Part shown: positions 1 through 7,848 of the stretch, in pieces
Numbering within the stretch: the stretch's first letter is position 1
Layout: each line of letters opens with the position of its first letter
Translations under genes and position numbers: made by a program
NCBI GenBank assembly: GCA_903921605.1
Contig: CAIXQV010000122.1
Location: 1-19,906 of the forward strand
Direction of reading: 5' to 3'
Length of the DNA: 19,906 nt
Source of the DNA: an uncultured Planctomycetaceae bacterium
GTDB taxonomy: Bacteria > Planctomycetota > Planctomycetia > Planctomycetales > Planctomycetaceae
Notes under the pieces: generated by a model
The model's input: only the letters and a program-made list of their open reading frames with translations
What the model was told of the DNA's origin: nothing
The model's database searches: none

Positions 1-90
1 ATCACTCTCGTCACAGCAGAAGACGCAGTCAATGATCTTTGCGAAGTCCGATTCTGCCGTGACTCATGATCCGAGTACTAAACGCTATTA

Positions 91-260
91 GTCCACAGAT
101 GAACGCTGATAAACACGGATGAAATCGCAGTGTTGATAGCACGGAACCTTAAATCCACGGCTGCTGAATCAACTGCGTTTTCGAATGTATTACTTTCGCG
201 GCAATGTCGTCCGTCTCTTGTCCTGCACTTATCTGTGTTCACCTGCGTTTATCTGTGGAC
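91..260. repeat. Inverted-end repeat element, copy 1
   Basis: It opens with GTCCACAGATGAACGC and closes with its approximate reverse complement, GCGTTTATCTGTGGAC. Inside lies a second nested pair, CGCAGTGTTGAT and ATCAACTGCG, so the transcript or single strand could fold into a two-level hairpin. It is 170 bp long, about 10 bp longer than the other copies. MITE-like in shape, but no transposase is nearby and no target duplication was identified. Confidence 0.8.
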
Positions 261-351
261 AATCACTCTCGTCACAACAGTAGACGCAGTCGATGATCTT
301 TGCGAAGTCCGATTCTGCCGTGACTCATGATCCGAGTACTAAACGCTATTA

Positions 352-511
352 GTCCACAGATGAACGCAGATAAACACGGATGAAATCGCAGTGTTGATGG
401 CATGGAACCTTAAATCCACGACTGCTGAATCAACAGCGTTTCCCAATGAATTCATTGCGCGACCATGTCGTCGGTCTCTTGATTTGCTCTTATCCGTGTT
501 CATCTGTGGAC
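352..511. repeat. Inverted-end repeat element, copy 2
   Basis: It starts GTCCACAGATGAACGCAG and ends GTGTTCATCTGTGGAC, and is 160 bp long. The inner nested pair is CGCAGTGTTGAT with ATCAACAGCG. The middle section, roughly 430-490, differs substantially from copy 1. Confidence 0.8.
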
Positions 512-602
512 AATCACTCTCGTCGCAACGGAAGACGCAGTCAATGATCTTTTCGAAGTCCGATTCTGCCGTGACTCATGATCTGAGTAGTAAACGCTAT
601 TA

Positions 603-762
603 GTCCACAGATGAACGCAGATAAACACGGATAGAGTCGCAGTCTTGCTGGCATGGAAACTTAAATCCACGCCTGCTGAATCAACAGCGCTTCCCGATGC
701 ATTAGCCTCGCGGCAATATCGTCCGTCTCTTGAATTGCACTTATCTGCGTTCATCTGCGGAC
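603..762. repeat. Inverted-end repeat element, copy 3
   Basis: It starts GTCCACAGATGAACGCAG and ends GCGTTCATCTGCGGAC, and is 160 bp long. This is the last copy. It is followed not by a fourth linker but by unique sequence running into the ppdK terminator, so it marks the right end of the array. Confidence 0.8.
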
Positions 763-783
763 AAACAAGCACAACGAAAGACG

Positions 784-815
784 AAAAAAGCCCGGCACCT
801 TGCGATGCCGGGCTT
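784..815 (-). terminator. Rho-independent terminator of ppdK
   Basis: On the minus strand an AAGCCCGGCA stem pairs with TGCCGGGCTT around an 8-nt loop and runs straight into six Ts (plus-strand A tract 784-789). It lies about 50 bp beyond the ppdK stop codon. Confidence 0.9.
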
Positions 816-866
816 CTGATTCAGTCAATTGAGGACGGACAGGAATGTCCATCCTGCGATTGAAGG

Positions 867-3611
867 CTACTTCTTGCCCTTCTTTGATTCACTCGCTTTC
901 GCTTCTTCAAGGGCTGCCTGAGCAGCTGCAAGACGAGCGACTGGAACGCGGTATGGACTGCAGCTCACGTAGTTCAGGCCGATCTTGTGGCAGAACTTCA
1001 CGCTCTCTGGGTCACCACCGTGTTCGCCGCAGATGCCCAGCTTGATGTCCGGACGAGTCTTGCGGCCCTTCTCAACAGCCATCTGCATCAGCTGGCCAAC
1101 GCCAACCTGATCCAGAGTCGCGAACGGGTTCTTCTTGAAGATCTCGTTCTCGGTGTATGGCAGCAAGAAGTTACCCATGTCGTCGCGGCTGATGCCGAGA
1201 GCGGTCTGAGTCAGGTCGTTCGTGCCGAAGCTGAAGAACTCCGCAGTGTTTGCGATCTCGTCAGCGGTGAGGGCACCACGTGGGACTTCGATCATCGTGC
1301 CAACCATGTAATTGAAAGTGATCTTCTTCTCAGACATCACTTCCTTGGCGACTCGATGAATGATCTCCACCTGCAGGTCGAGTTCCTTCTTGAAGCCGAC
1401 GAGCGGAACCATCACTTCAGGATTCACTGGAATCTTCTTCTTGGCGACGTCAGCAGCCGCTTCGAAGATCGCTCGAGCCTGCATTTCCGTGATTTCCGGA
1501 TACGCAATACCCAGACGGCAACCGCGGTGACCGAGCATCGGGTTGAACTCGTGCAGCTGAGCAACGCGAGCCTTCACCTTGTCCGGCTTTACGCCCATCT
1601 TCTTGGCGAGGTCGGCCTGAGCCTTGTCGTCGTGAGGAACGAATTCATGCAACGGCGGATCCAACAGTCGGATCGTCGCTGGCAGACCCTTCAGAGCCTT
1701 GAAGATGCCCGTGAAGTCTTCTCGCTGATAAGGCAGAAGCTTCGCAAGAGCTTTCTTGCGGTCTTCCAGGTTGTCGGCGAGAATCATTTCTCGAACGGCG
1801 TCGATACGATCACCTTCGAAGAACATGTGCTCGGTTCGTGTCAGACCGATCCCCTGGGCGCCGAACGCGATGGCCTGTTCGGTCTGCTCTGGATTGTCCG
1901 CATTGGTTCGGACAGCCAGGCGAGTCACCTTTGAGCACCATTCCATCAACTGCTTGAATGCCAGGAACTTTTCCGTCTTGGCGGCGGCCTTGTCACCGAA
2001 GAGCAGGCCCATCACGATGCTGGATGGACCAGTCTTGACTTTGCCACCGTAGATCGTGCCAGCAGTACCGTCGATGCTCAGATGGTCAACGCCTTCTTTG
2101 AAGGTCTGACCAGCAATCTTGACAGTCTTCTTGTTGTAGTCGATCTCTACAGCGCTTGCACCGCAGATGCAGACTTTGCCCATCTGACGAGCGACGAGAG
2201 CTGCGTGTGAAGACACACCGCCCTTGGCTGTCAGAATGCCCACAGCAGCGATCATCCCACGGAGGTCTTCCGGTGAGGTTTCGTTGCGGACGAGCAGAAC
2301 GCTTTCGCCCTTTTCGGCAGCGGCTGCAGCGCGGTCGGCGTTCAGATAGATGACGCCAGACGCAGCACCTGGACCAGCAGGAAGTCCGGTCGCAAGAATC
2401 TTGGCCTTCTTGATTTCTGCGAGGTCGAAGTCCGGAGCAAGAAGCTGCTCAAGCTGATCAGCCGGGTTACGCATGATAGCGGTTTCCCAGTCGATGAGCT
2501 TTTCTTTGACCATGTCCATGCTGAACTTCAGAGCCGCAGCGGCAGTTCGCTTGCCGTTACGAGTCTGCAGCATGAACAGCTTGCCCTGCTGAATTGTGAA
2601 CTCGACGTCCTGAACGTCCTTAAAGTGCTTCTCCAGAGTCGCGCGGACTTTCATCAGCTCGGCGAATGCTTTTGGCATGGCCGCTTGCAGCTTGGCTACA
2701 GGCTCTGGTGTTCGCACGCCGGCGACAACGTCTTCGCCCTGTGCGTTGATCAGGAACTCACCGTAGAACTCATTAGCACCGTTCGCCGGGTTACGTGTGA
2801 ACGCCACGCCGGAACCGGAATCGTCGCCCGTGTTACCGTAAACCATCGCCTGGACGTTAACGGCAGTGCCCCACTCGGCTGGGATGTTGTACTTGCGGCG
2901 ATAAACAATCGCACGGTCATTCATCCATGAGCCGAATACAGCTCCGGCTGCTCCGCGAAGCTGATCCCAAGGATCATTCGGGAACACTTTACCGGTACGC
3001 TCTTTAACAAGCGCCTTGAATTGCTTGACCAGTTCCTTCTGGTCGTCGGCAGTCAGATCGCTGTCGACGATGTCCTTTTTGTACTTCTTGTGTTTGAACT
3101 CTTCGATCACAACTTCAAACGGCTCATGATCTTCGCCTTCGCGCTTCTGCACGCCCAGAACGACGTCGCCGTACATCTGGATAAAGCGGCGGTAGCAGTC
3201 CCACGCGAATCGCTCGTTCTTCGTTGCAGCGACGAGAGACAGAACGGTCTCATCGTTAAGTCCGAGATTCAGAATCGTGTCCATCATGCCCGGCATGGAG
3301 TCGCGAGCCCCGGAACGAACGGCAACAAGCAGCGGCATGCCCTTCGCATCACCGAACTTGCAACCCATGATCTTTTCCATGTTCTTGACGCCAGCTTCCA
3401 TCTGGCTCTGAAGTTCCTTCGGGTAGGACTTCTTGTTCGCGTAGAAGTAGGTGCATACTTCGGTCGTGATGGTGAATCCGGGAGGCACTGGGAGGTTGAT
3501 GCGGGTCATTTCCGCGAGATTCGCGCCCTTGCCGCCGAGCAACGCCTTCATTGAGCCGTCGCCATCCGCCTTGCCATCACCCCAAGTGTAAACGTACTTT
3601 GCTTTTGCCAT
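867..3611 (-). CDS. ppdK: Pyruvate, phosphate dikinase
   Basis: Interconverts pyruvate + ATP + Pi with phosphoenolpyruvate + AMP + PPi in the cytosol, via a phosphohistidine swivel domain. The 914-residue product has the usual order: N-terminal ATP-grasp part ([14 protein letters not shown], then PPGFTITTE), central phosphohistidine domain with [16 protein letters not shown] and candidate catalytic His469, and C-terminal PEP/pyruvate barrel ending in [10 protein letters not shown] with candidate catalytic Cys861. Length fits the family (about 870-950 residues). The frame stays open to 3707, but I start at the ATG at 3611 because [13 protein letters not shown] is the family's normal N-terminus and GAGG lies 9 nt upstream. 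The tail is lysine-rich (SESKKGKK). It is single and monocistronic here, with its own terminator. Direction of flux (gluconeogenic or PPi-saving glycolytic) cannot be read from sequence. Confidence 0.97.
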   Translation of the reverse strand: MAKAKYVYTWGDGKADGDGSMKALLGGKGANLAEMTRINLPVPPGFTITTEVCTYFYANKKSYPKELQSQMEAGVKNMEKIMGCKFGDAKGMPLLVAVRSGARDSMPGMMDTILNLGLNDETVLSLVAATKNERFAWDCYRRFIQMYGDVVLGVQKREGEDHEPFEVVIEEFKHKKYKKDIVDSDLTADDQKELVKQFKALVKERTGKVFPNDPWDQLRGAAGAVFGSWMNDRAIVYRRKYNIPAEWGTAVNVQAMVYGNTGDDSGSGVAFTRNPANGANEFYGEFLINAQGEDVVAGVRTPEPVAKLQAAMPKAFAELMKVRATLEKHFKDVQDVEFTIQQGKLFMLQTRNGKRTAAAALKFSMDMVKEKLIDWETAIMRNPADQLEQLLAPDFDLAEIKKAKILATGLPAGPGAASGVIYLNADRAAAAAEKGESVLLVRNETSPEDLRGMIAAVGILTAKGGVSSHAALVARQMGKVCICGASAVEIDYNKKTVKIAGQTFKEGVDHLSIDGTAGTIYGGKVKTGPSSIVMGLLFGDKAAAKTEKFLAFKQLMEWCSKVTRLAVRTNADNPEQTEQAIAFGAQGIGLTRTEHMFFEGDRIDAVREMILADNLEDRKKALAKLLPYQREDFTGIFKALKGLPATIRLLDPPLHEFVPHDDKAQADLAKKMGVKPDKVKARVAQLHEFNPMLGHRGCRLGIAYPEITEMQARAIFEAAADVAKKKIPVNPEVMVPLVGFKKELDLQVEIIHRVAKEVMSEKKITFNYMVGTMIEVPRGALTADEIANTAEFFSFGTNDLTQTALGISRDDMGNFLLPYTENEIFKKNPFATLDQVGVGQLMQMAVEKGRKTRPDIKLGICGEHGGDPESVKFCHKIGLNYVSCSPYRVPVARLAAAQAALEEAKASESKKGKK

Positions 3612-3620
3612 CGAATTGAA

Positions 3621-3624
3621 CCTC
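3621..3624 (-). promoter_or_regulatory. Ribosome binding site of ppdK
   Basis: GAGG on the minus strand, 9 nt before the ATG at 3611. It supports this internal start over the longer open frame that reaches 3707. Confidence 0.6.
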
Positions 3625-3925
3625 AAGAATTTAGATAGGCTGAGACCCGTCACAGCCGACGTTGAAAGGCGAATCAGGCGACGCCGATCGCTGAAACCTT
3701 TCAGCACCGAGTCCCCAATTCGACGAGGCGAAATCTGCCCGAGACATTCTCGTTACAGAGCCCCCAAAATCCACGGCCAGAACTGACCGCTCGCAGCGCG
3801 CACCGCAACCGGAGACCGATTCGGCGGACAAACGAGCGGGCACGGTAGCAATGGCACCTATAAACTGCAAGTTCGTTCTTCGGGGGCGGCAGAACCCCGC
3901 AAACTTGAGACCCAAACATAGCCGC

Positions 3926-4068
3926 GGTGAGCGGCAGGGCGTCAGCCCTCCATGTGCGGCCCTGTCAGATTGTTGAGAAGTAAATCAATGACGATGACGG
4001 CGTGAAGTGGGATGGAATAGTGCGGCAGGTGGAACAAGACACGGAGGGCTGACGCCCAGCCGCTCGCC
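3926..4068. repeat. Inverted-repeat element (MITE- or REP-like)
   Basis: Left arm 3926-3956 reads GGTGAGCGGCAGGGCGTCAG and on through CCCTCCATGTG. Right arm 4040-4068 is its near reverse complement, CACGGAGGGCTGACGCCCAG then CCGCTCGCC. The 83-nt middle shows no obvious coding capacity. Arms of about 29 bp with only a few mismatches point to a small non-autonomous or hairpin-forming repeat. No transposase is present and a target duplication was not established. It is unrelated in sequence to the repeats at 1-762. Confidence 0.7.
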
Positions 4069-4241
4069 AGGTGTCCGGAACTCAGGGATTTCAGGGGCTT
4101 TTTGCTTGTCGAACTTGCGGCTTCTGAGCAATTCATCAGAATCCCTCAGCCTGCATGACAAAGTCAGTGATTGCTTTGCACGGGGAATTCAGGCTCCCCG
4201 TCATCCTAAGATTTTCGCGTTATCATCCGGAGCATCGGTTC

Positions 4242-4613
4242 ATGGCGGTTCGTGGCGTACGTGGGGCAACCACTGTTGAGTCTGACGATCCGGCCTTGAT
4301 TCGTGCGGCGGCACGGGAATTGATGGAAGAACTGCTTCGCCGCAATCAGATCACTGACTTTGATGAAGTGATCTCAGCGGTTTTCACAACGACTCAAGAC
4401 CTTTGCTCCGCCTTCCCCGCGGAAGCCGCGCGGGCGATGGGGATGAGTCAGGTTCCGCTCTTGTGTGCTCAGGAAATCCCGGTTCCGGGTTCAATGCCAC
4501 GCTGCATTCGAGTACTCCTGCATATCAACTCCGAGCGAACGCCGAAAGAAATTGAGCACGTTTATCTTCGCGATGCTCAAAAGCTGCGGCCAGACCTAAA
4601 GAGTGCGCAGTGA
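4242..4613 (+). CDS. aroH: Monofunctional chorismate mutase, AroH class
   Basis: Catalyses the Claisen rearrangement of chorismate to prephenate, the first committed step to phenylalanine and tyrosine, in the cytosol. The 123-residue product aligns almost end to end with the trimeric Bacillus subtilis AroH as I remember it: VRGVRGATTVE at the N-terminus (Arg4, Arg7), Arg64 (Arg63 in B. subtilis), CAQE (Cys75, Glu78), RCIRVLL (Arg90) and HVYL (Tyr108), then LRPDL near the end. All key active-site positions are kept. Start chosen at the ATG at 4242 because GGAG lies 9 nt before it and MAVRG is the family N-terminus; the frame is open back to 4155. It stands alone between two long spacers, with no other shikimate gene nearby. 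Confidence 0.96.
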   Translation: MAVRGVRGATTVESDDPALIRAAARELMEELLRRNQITDFDEVISAVFTTTQDLCSAFPAEAARAMGMSQVPLLCAQEIPVPGSMPRCIRVLLHINSERTPKEIEHVYLRDAQKLRPDLKSAQ

Positions 4614-4761
4614 AGAGTGTGGTACTCGGGGAAATTCCTGAACCCGTTCCGCTCGCAGTCAGTTGATTTAATCGCTTAACGGCAGGCCGCAGGCGTCGCC
4701 GCGATTTCACCCACGTCTGCGGCTCGCTATTAAACGAGAACGCGTAGTACACGGCCAACAT

Positions 4762-4796
4762 TCGACAGTGAATTCTCGACAGTGCAGCAGTGCACT
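4762..4796. promoter_or_regulatory. Direct repeat plus dyad, possible activator site
   Basis: TCGACAGTG occurs twice (4762-4770 and 4776-4784) with 5 bp between. The second copy runs into the perfect dyad AGTGCA-GCAG-TGCACT at 4781-4796. The dyad sits about 130 bp before the sigma-54-like site, a usual enhancer distance. The half-site order is the reverse of the NtrC consensus (TGCAC...GTGCA), so the regulator, if any, is unknown. Confidence 0.3.
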
Positions 4797-4923
4797 TCCG
4801 AGCTCCTAAAAAATTCCTCCTGCTGCGAATTTGACCGGGATCCCAAGCTATTCAGCGGTTCAGTGTCGCTGGAGTCCAGCAGATTCGATCTTTGTTCGGA
4901 ACAGGCCGCCAGTCAGCGTGCAA

Positions 4924-4940
4924 TTGGCATAGCGGATGCT
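4924..4940 (+). promoter_or_regulatory. Candidate sigma-54 (-24/-12) promoter for glnII
   Basis: TTGGCATAGCGGATGCT has GG and GC separated by exactly 10 bp, with TTGGCA and TGCT matching the consensus TTGGCACG-N4-TTGCW apart from three positions (C to T, G to A, T to A). Transcription would start near 4951, leaving a leader of roughly 308 nt. Sigma-54 control is common for nitrogen assimilation genes, but this is a pattern match only. Confidence 0.35.
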
Positions 4941-5240
4941 AAAAATGTTGGAACTCGCAGTTAACCACGATAATTGCGGGAGTGCTGCTCAAATAATTAG
5001 CACGGTTGCTGGGAATCTCTGCAGTCGGTCGATCCTAGGGGAACGTCTGGTTGCAGTGATTAAGAACGGGCGAGAACGTTTTTGGTGTCGGCGTAAGGCA
5101 CCGCCCGGAGGTCCTGACCAGGAGGTCGCTTCAGTTACGGGAAGCAAGAGTAGTGCGCGGTTGTCGGAGGAAGCAGAACGCTGTTGTTCTGTCCGCAGTG
5201 ACCGACGATTTCAGTGAGCCGTAACGTCACAGGTTTTTCC

Positions 5241-5248
5241 GGGAGGAG
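5241..5248 (+). promoter_or_regulatory. Strong ribosome binding site of glnII
   Basis: GGGAGGAG lies 10 nt before the ATG at 5259 and settles the start; the frame is open 15 codons further upstream to 5214. Confidence 0.75.
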
Positions 5249-5258
5249 TAAGCAGAGA

Positions 5259-6272
5259 ATGGCGAAGTCAAAATTAGAATACATCTGGCTGGACGGAACA
5301 AAGCCTACTCAGGTACTGCGTTCCAAGACCAAGATCATCAAGGACTTTGGTGGTACGCTCGAAGAATGCCCAGTTTGGTGCTTCGACGGCAGTTCAACAA
5401 ATCAGGCTCCGGGTGGATCATCTGACTGCCTGCTGAAGCCAGTCGCAATCTTCGAAGATCCAGGTCGCTCCGACGCGTTTCTGGTCATGACAGAAGTCCT
5501 GAATCCAGACAGTTCGGTTCATGACTCCAACGGTCGCGCAACGATCGAAGACGATGACGACGATTTCTGGTTCGGCTTTGAGCAGGAATACTTCCTGTGG
5601 GATCGCGAAACCAATTTGCCACTCGGCTTCCCGGTTGGCGGATACCCAGCTCCACAGGGTCCATACTATTGCTCAGTCGGTGCGAAGAATGCCTTCGGCC
5701 GAGAGCTGATTGAAGAACATCTCGACCTGTGCCTTCAGGCCGGTCTGAATGTTGAAGGCATCAACGCAGAAGTTGCGACAGGACAGTGGGAATTCCAGGT
5801 CTTCGCCAAAGGTGCCAAGCGCGCCGGGGACGAAGTCTGGGTGGCTCGCTATCTGCTCGAGCGAACTGCTGAAAAGTACGACCTGTCCATCAACTGGCAC
5901 TGCAAGCCACTGGGTGATTCGGACTGGAACGGTTCCGGCATGCACGCCAACTTCTCAAACACCGTGCTCCGTACATGCGGCAGCAAGGAAACGTACGAGA
6001 AGATCTGTGGCGGATTTGCTCCACGAATCAAAGAGCATATCTCCGTCTACGGTGCGGACAATCATCTGCGTCTGACCGGCAAGCACGAAACTCAGTCGAT
6101 TGACAAGTTCAGCTTCGGCGTTTCTGACCGCGGTGCTTCTATCCGTATTCCAGTAGCGACTGTTCAGAATGGCTGGAAGGGCTGGCTCGAAGATCGACGC
6201 CCAGCGTCTAACGCTGACCCTTACAAAGTTGCTGCTGAGATCATTCGCACCGTCAAGGCTGTGAAGATCTGA
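5259..6272 (+). CDS. glnII: Glutamine synthetase, type II (eukaryotic type)
   Basis: ATP-dependent synthesis of glutamine from glutamate and ammonium. The 337-residue protein matches the short GSII family found in eukaryotes, rhizobia, actinomycetes and some other bacteria, not the roughly 470-residue GSI or 700-residue GSIII. Visible: beta-grasp N-terminus with CFDGSST at 41-47, an acidic stretch EDDDDDFW then GFEQEY (106-111, metal/substrate glutamates), NWHCKPLGDSDWNGSGMHAN, DNHLRLTGKHET, RGASIRIP, and LEDRRPASNADPY at 310-322. GSII enzymes are not controlled by the GSI adenylylation system. Start fixed by GGGAGGAG 10 nt upstream. The gene has its own terminator and a long leader with a possible sigma-54 promoter, so it is probably transcribed alone and regulated by nitrogen; that last point is inference. 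Confidence 0.97.
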   Translation: MAKSKLEYIWLDGTKPTQVLRSKTKIIKDFGGTLEECPVWCFDGSSTNQAPGGSSDCLLKPVAIFEDPGRSDAFLVMTEVLNPDSSVHDSNGRATIEDDDDDFWFGFEQEYFLWDRETNLPLGFPVGGYPAPQGPYYCSVGAKNAFGRELIEEHLDLCLQAGLNVEGINAEVATGQWEFQVFAKGAKRAGDEVWVARYLLERTAEKYDLSINWHCKPLGDSDWNGSGMHANFSNTVLRTCGSKETYEKICGGFAPRIKEHISVYGADNHLRLTGKHETQSIDKFSFGVSDRGASIRIPVATVQNGWKGWLEDRRPASNADPYKVAAEIIRTVKAVKI

Positions 6273-6389
6273 TTGATTTTTGATTGAGCCAGTCATCCCA
6301 AAACGGTGCGGTTCATCTGCCTCGTCAGGAGGTGACTGGATCGGGAGTCACTGCTGATCTTTGGAGCGATCCACTGATCAATCCTCCCA

Positions 6390-6424
6390 GGCTGTCCGAT
6401 GGCAACGTCGGACAGCCGTTTTTT
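6390..6424 (+). terminator. Rho-independent terminator of glnII
   Basis: GGCTGTCCGA (6390-6399) pairs perfectly with TCGGACAGCC (6408-6417) around 8 nt, followed by G and six Ts. It lies 118 bp after the glnII stop and just before the end of the convergent DHH gene. Read from the minus strand it has no T run, so it serves glnII. Confidence 0.92.
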
Positions 6425-6435
6425 ATGCGCTGGTG

Positions 6436-7419
6436 TTATCGGGCCAATGCCGCCAGCAGAGGATTCTCCGCAATAATGTCGATGCTCTGATTCAGGGCTT
6501 CGACAATTTCCGGCAGCAATGCATCGGCATCGTCGGATGGAATCTGACATGTTCCGGCTGCAGAGTGACCGCCGCCGCCATGCTTCAGCATCAGTTGGCC
6601 GACTTCAACAGGATTGGTTCGATTCAGGATCGACTTGCCAACAGCCAGCACGGTCATGCCGGGCTGCCGGCTTCTCAGCAGATGCACTGACACATTGCAC
6701 TCGGGCAGCAATGCATAAGACAGGAAGCGATTGCCACAGTAGATCACTTCTTCAAAGCGAAGGTCGATCACTGCCACGTTGCCGTAGATTCCGGAACAGC
6801 GAGCCACCTGGTCGCAGTAGTCTGATCGCTGACTGTTGTAAAGGTCTACTCGTTCCCGTACATCCTGAAGATGGAGGATATCTTCGATCGTGTGGCTGCG
6901 GCAATAATCCACCAGAGCCATCATCAGTTGATAGTTAGAAATCCGAAAATCCCGGAATCGACCAAGTCCGGTCCGAGGATCCATCACAAAGTTCAGCAGG
7001 TCCCATCGCTTTGGGGACAGAATGTCTTCGCGAGAGAATCGGCCGGAGTCACACTTGTCGACCGCTTCCATCATCTCGGTGCTGATATGTCGGAAGCGAG
7101 CCGCCCCACCGAAATAGTTGTAAACGACTCGAGCGGCTGAATCGGCATCAGGGTCCAGAATGTAGTTCTGGCGAATTGTCTGGCCGTTACGAATCGCTTC
7201 GCTGGCATGATGATCAAAGCAAAGATGGCAACTGGCGACGTAAGGCAGATTCGTGATAATGTCACGCGAAGTGACCTCAATCAGACCGTCCTGCATATCC
7301 TTTGGATGCACGAACATAATGTCGTCGAGCATCTGTAGTTCACGCAGCAACGCGGCACTGACGAGGCCGTCGAAGTCACTGCGGGTAATGAGGCGATAAT
7401 TGAAAGTCTGCAGGGGCAT
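6436..7419 (-). CDS. DHH/DHHA1 family phosphoesterase
   Basis: A 327-residue cytosolic protein of the DHH superfamily, which hydrolyses phosphodiesters or phosphoanhydrides such as short oligoribonucleotides, cyclic dinucleotide products or polyphosphate, using Mn. The N-terminal DHH domain shows TRSDFDGL (Asp15, Asp17) and FDHHAS (Asp69, His70, His71); the C-terminal DHHA1 domain shows KHGGGGHSAAGTCQ with the GGGH at 282-285. No membrane or CBS segments are seen. Relatives beginning with SDFDG are often labelled exopolyphosphatase, but sequence alone does not separate this from nanoRNase. I chose the ATG at 7419; a GTG at 7428, three codons earlier, is equally in frame and neither has a strong ribosome site. 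It is convergent with glnII and divergent from the ZIP gene. Confidence 0.88.
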   Translation of the reverse strand: MPLQTFNYRLITRSDFDGLVSAALLRELQMLDDIMFVHPKDMQDGLIEVTSRDIITNLPYVASCHLCFDHHASEAIRNGQTIRQNYILDPDADSAARVVYNYFGGAARFRHISTEMMEAVDKCDSGRFSREDILSPKRWDLLNFVMDPRTGLGRFRDFRISNYQLMMALVDYCRSHTIEDILHLQDVRERVDLYNSQRSDYCDQVARCSGIYGNVAVIDLRFEEVIYCGNRFLSYALLPECNVSVHLLRSRQPGMTVLAVGKSILNRTNPVEVGQLMLKHGGGGHSAAGTCQIPSDDADALLPEIVEALNQSIDIIAENPLLAALAR

Positions 7420-7428
7420 AAGAATCAC

Positions 7429-7848
7429 TCTGCCAGAGAGAGTCGATGGTCAACTGCTCAAGTCACGGGAACACCAGGAGCGGGCAGAAGAACCCTAGTT
7501 CGGGATTTCGTGGCGTGTTGCATTTGTGATTCGAATCTTGCATTTCAGGACAGTCTCATGGATCTGTTTGTTTCGGTCGTAGTGATCCTGCAGGGAATTG
7601 ACCTTCGGTTTTCCCTCGGTCTCGAAACGTTCATGGTGGAGCCCCATCCCGCCTAATTCCTCCCCAGGGTTCTTCGGTTTGCTCAGAATTTGGGCGAGTC
7701 CCCGATAAGTTTGCCAGGGAATGAGTTTGAAACGTGGCCGAAAGGTCTTCAGGAATCTGGCGAATGGAGACGCTCGGAATTCGCAACTGGAGTTGTGAAA
7801 ACCTATCGTTCCACCTTGAAGACTAAAACGTTCACCCCAGGTTCGGTC
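7429..7848. other. Divergent spacer between DHH gene and ZIP gene
   Basis: About 420 bp that should contain both promoters. I found no convincing promoter, no Zur-like palindrome and no repeat. A minus-strand open frame (7495-7938) crosses the ZIP signal peptide and looks spurious. Confidence 0.5.

Larger units (their letters stand above)
1..762. repeat. Tandem array of a 251-261-bp composite repeat
   Basis: Three consecutive units begin near 1, 262 and 513 (spacing 261 and 251 bp). Each is a 91-bp linker, starting with aATCACTCTCG and ending AAACGCTATTA, followed by a 160-170-bp element with inverted ends. The linkers (1-90, 261-351, 512-602) differ at only a few positions, while the element interiors are clearly more diverged. 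The first linker begins at the window edge, so the array may continue to the left. The short ORFs here are frameless readings of the repeat and are not genes. The array lies just beyond the ppdK terminator. Confidence 0.9.
3612..4241. other. Spacer between divergent ppdK and aroH
   Basis: 630 bp between two divergently read genes. It must hold both promoters, but I see no convincing -35/-10 pair. The only clear structure is the inverted repeat at 3926-4068. Short open frames across it show no recognisable protein features. Confidence 0.6.
4614..5258. other. Long spacer and leader upstream of glnII
   Basis: 645 bp without a believable gene. From left to right: an imperfect hairpin (4686-4696 with 4713-4723, GCCGCAGGCGT against ACGTCTGCGGC) without a T run, possibly the 3' end of the aroH transcript; a direct repeat and dyad at 4762-4796; a sigma-54-like site at 4924-4940; and a leader of about 300 nt. 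A small dyad CAGAAC/GTTCTG at 5174-5191 could be chance. Open frames here (4782-4964, 4936-5217) show nothing protein-like. Confidence 0.6.

Noticed and set aside
1..762. CRISPR-like array
   Set aside because: Repeats are 250-261 bp apart, the linker is itself repeated, not a unique spacer, and there are no cas genes.
130..863. Several short ORFs within the repeat array, both strands
   Set aside because: They are the same repeat read in open frames (strings such as LSVFICVHLWT), with no ribosome sites and no conserved start.
987..1934. 315-codon plus-strand ORF
   Set aside because: Antisense shadow of ppdK, which has full family similarity on the other strand.
4988..5012. TTAGCACGGTTGCTGG as a second sigma-54 site
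   Set aside because: The distance between the two elements is too short (7 bp, not 10) and the GG is AG.
4936..5217. 93-codon ORF upstream of glnII as a leader peptide or gene
   Set aside because: No ribosome site and no protein-like character; its start lies over the sigma-54-like site.
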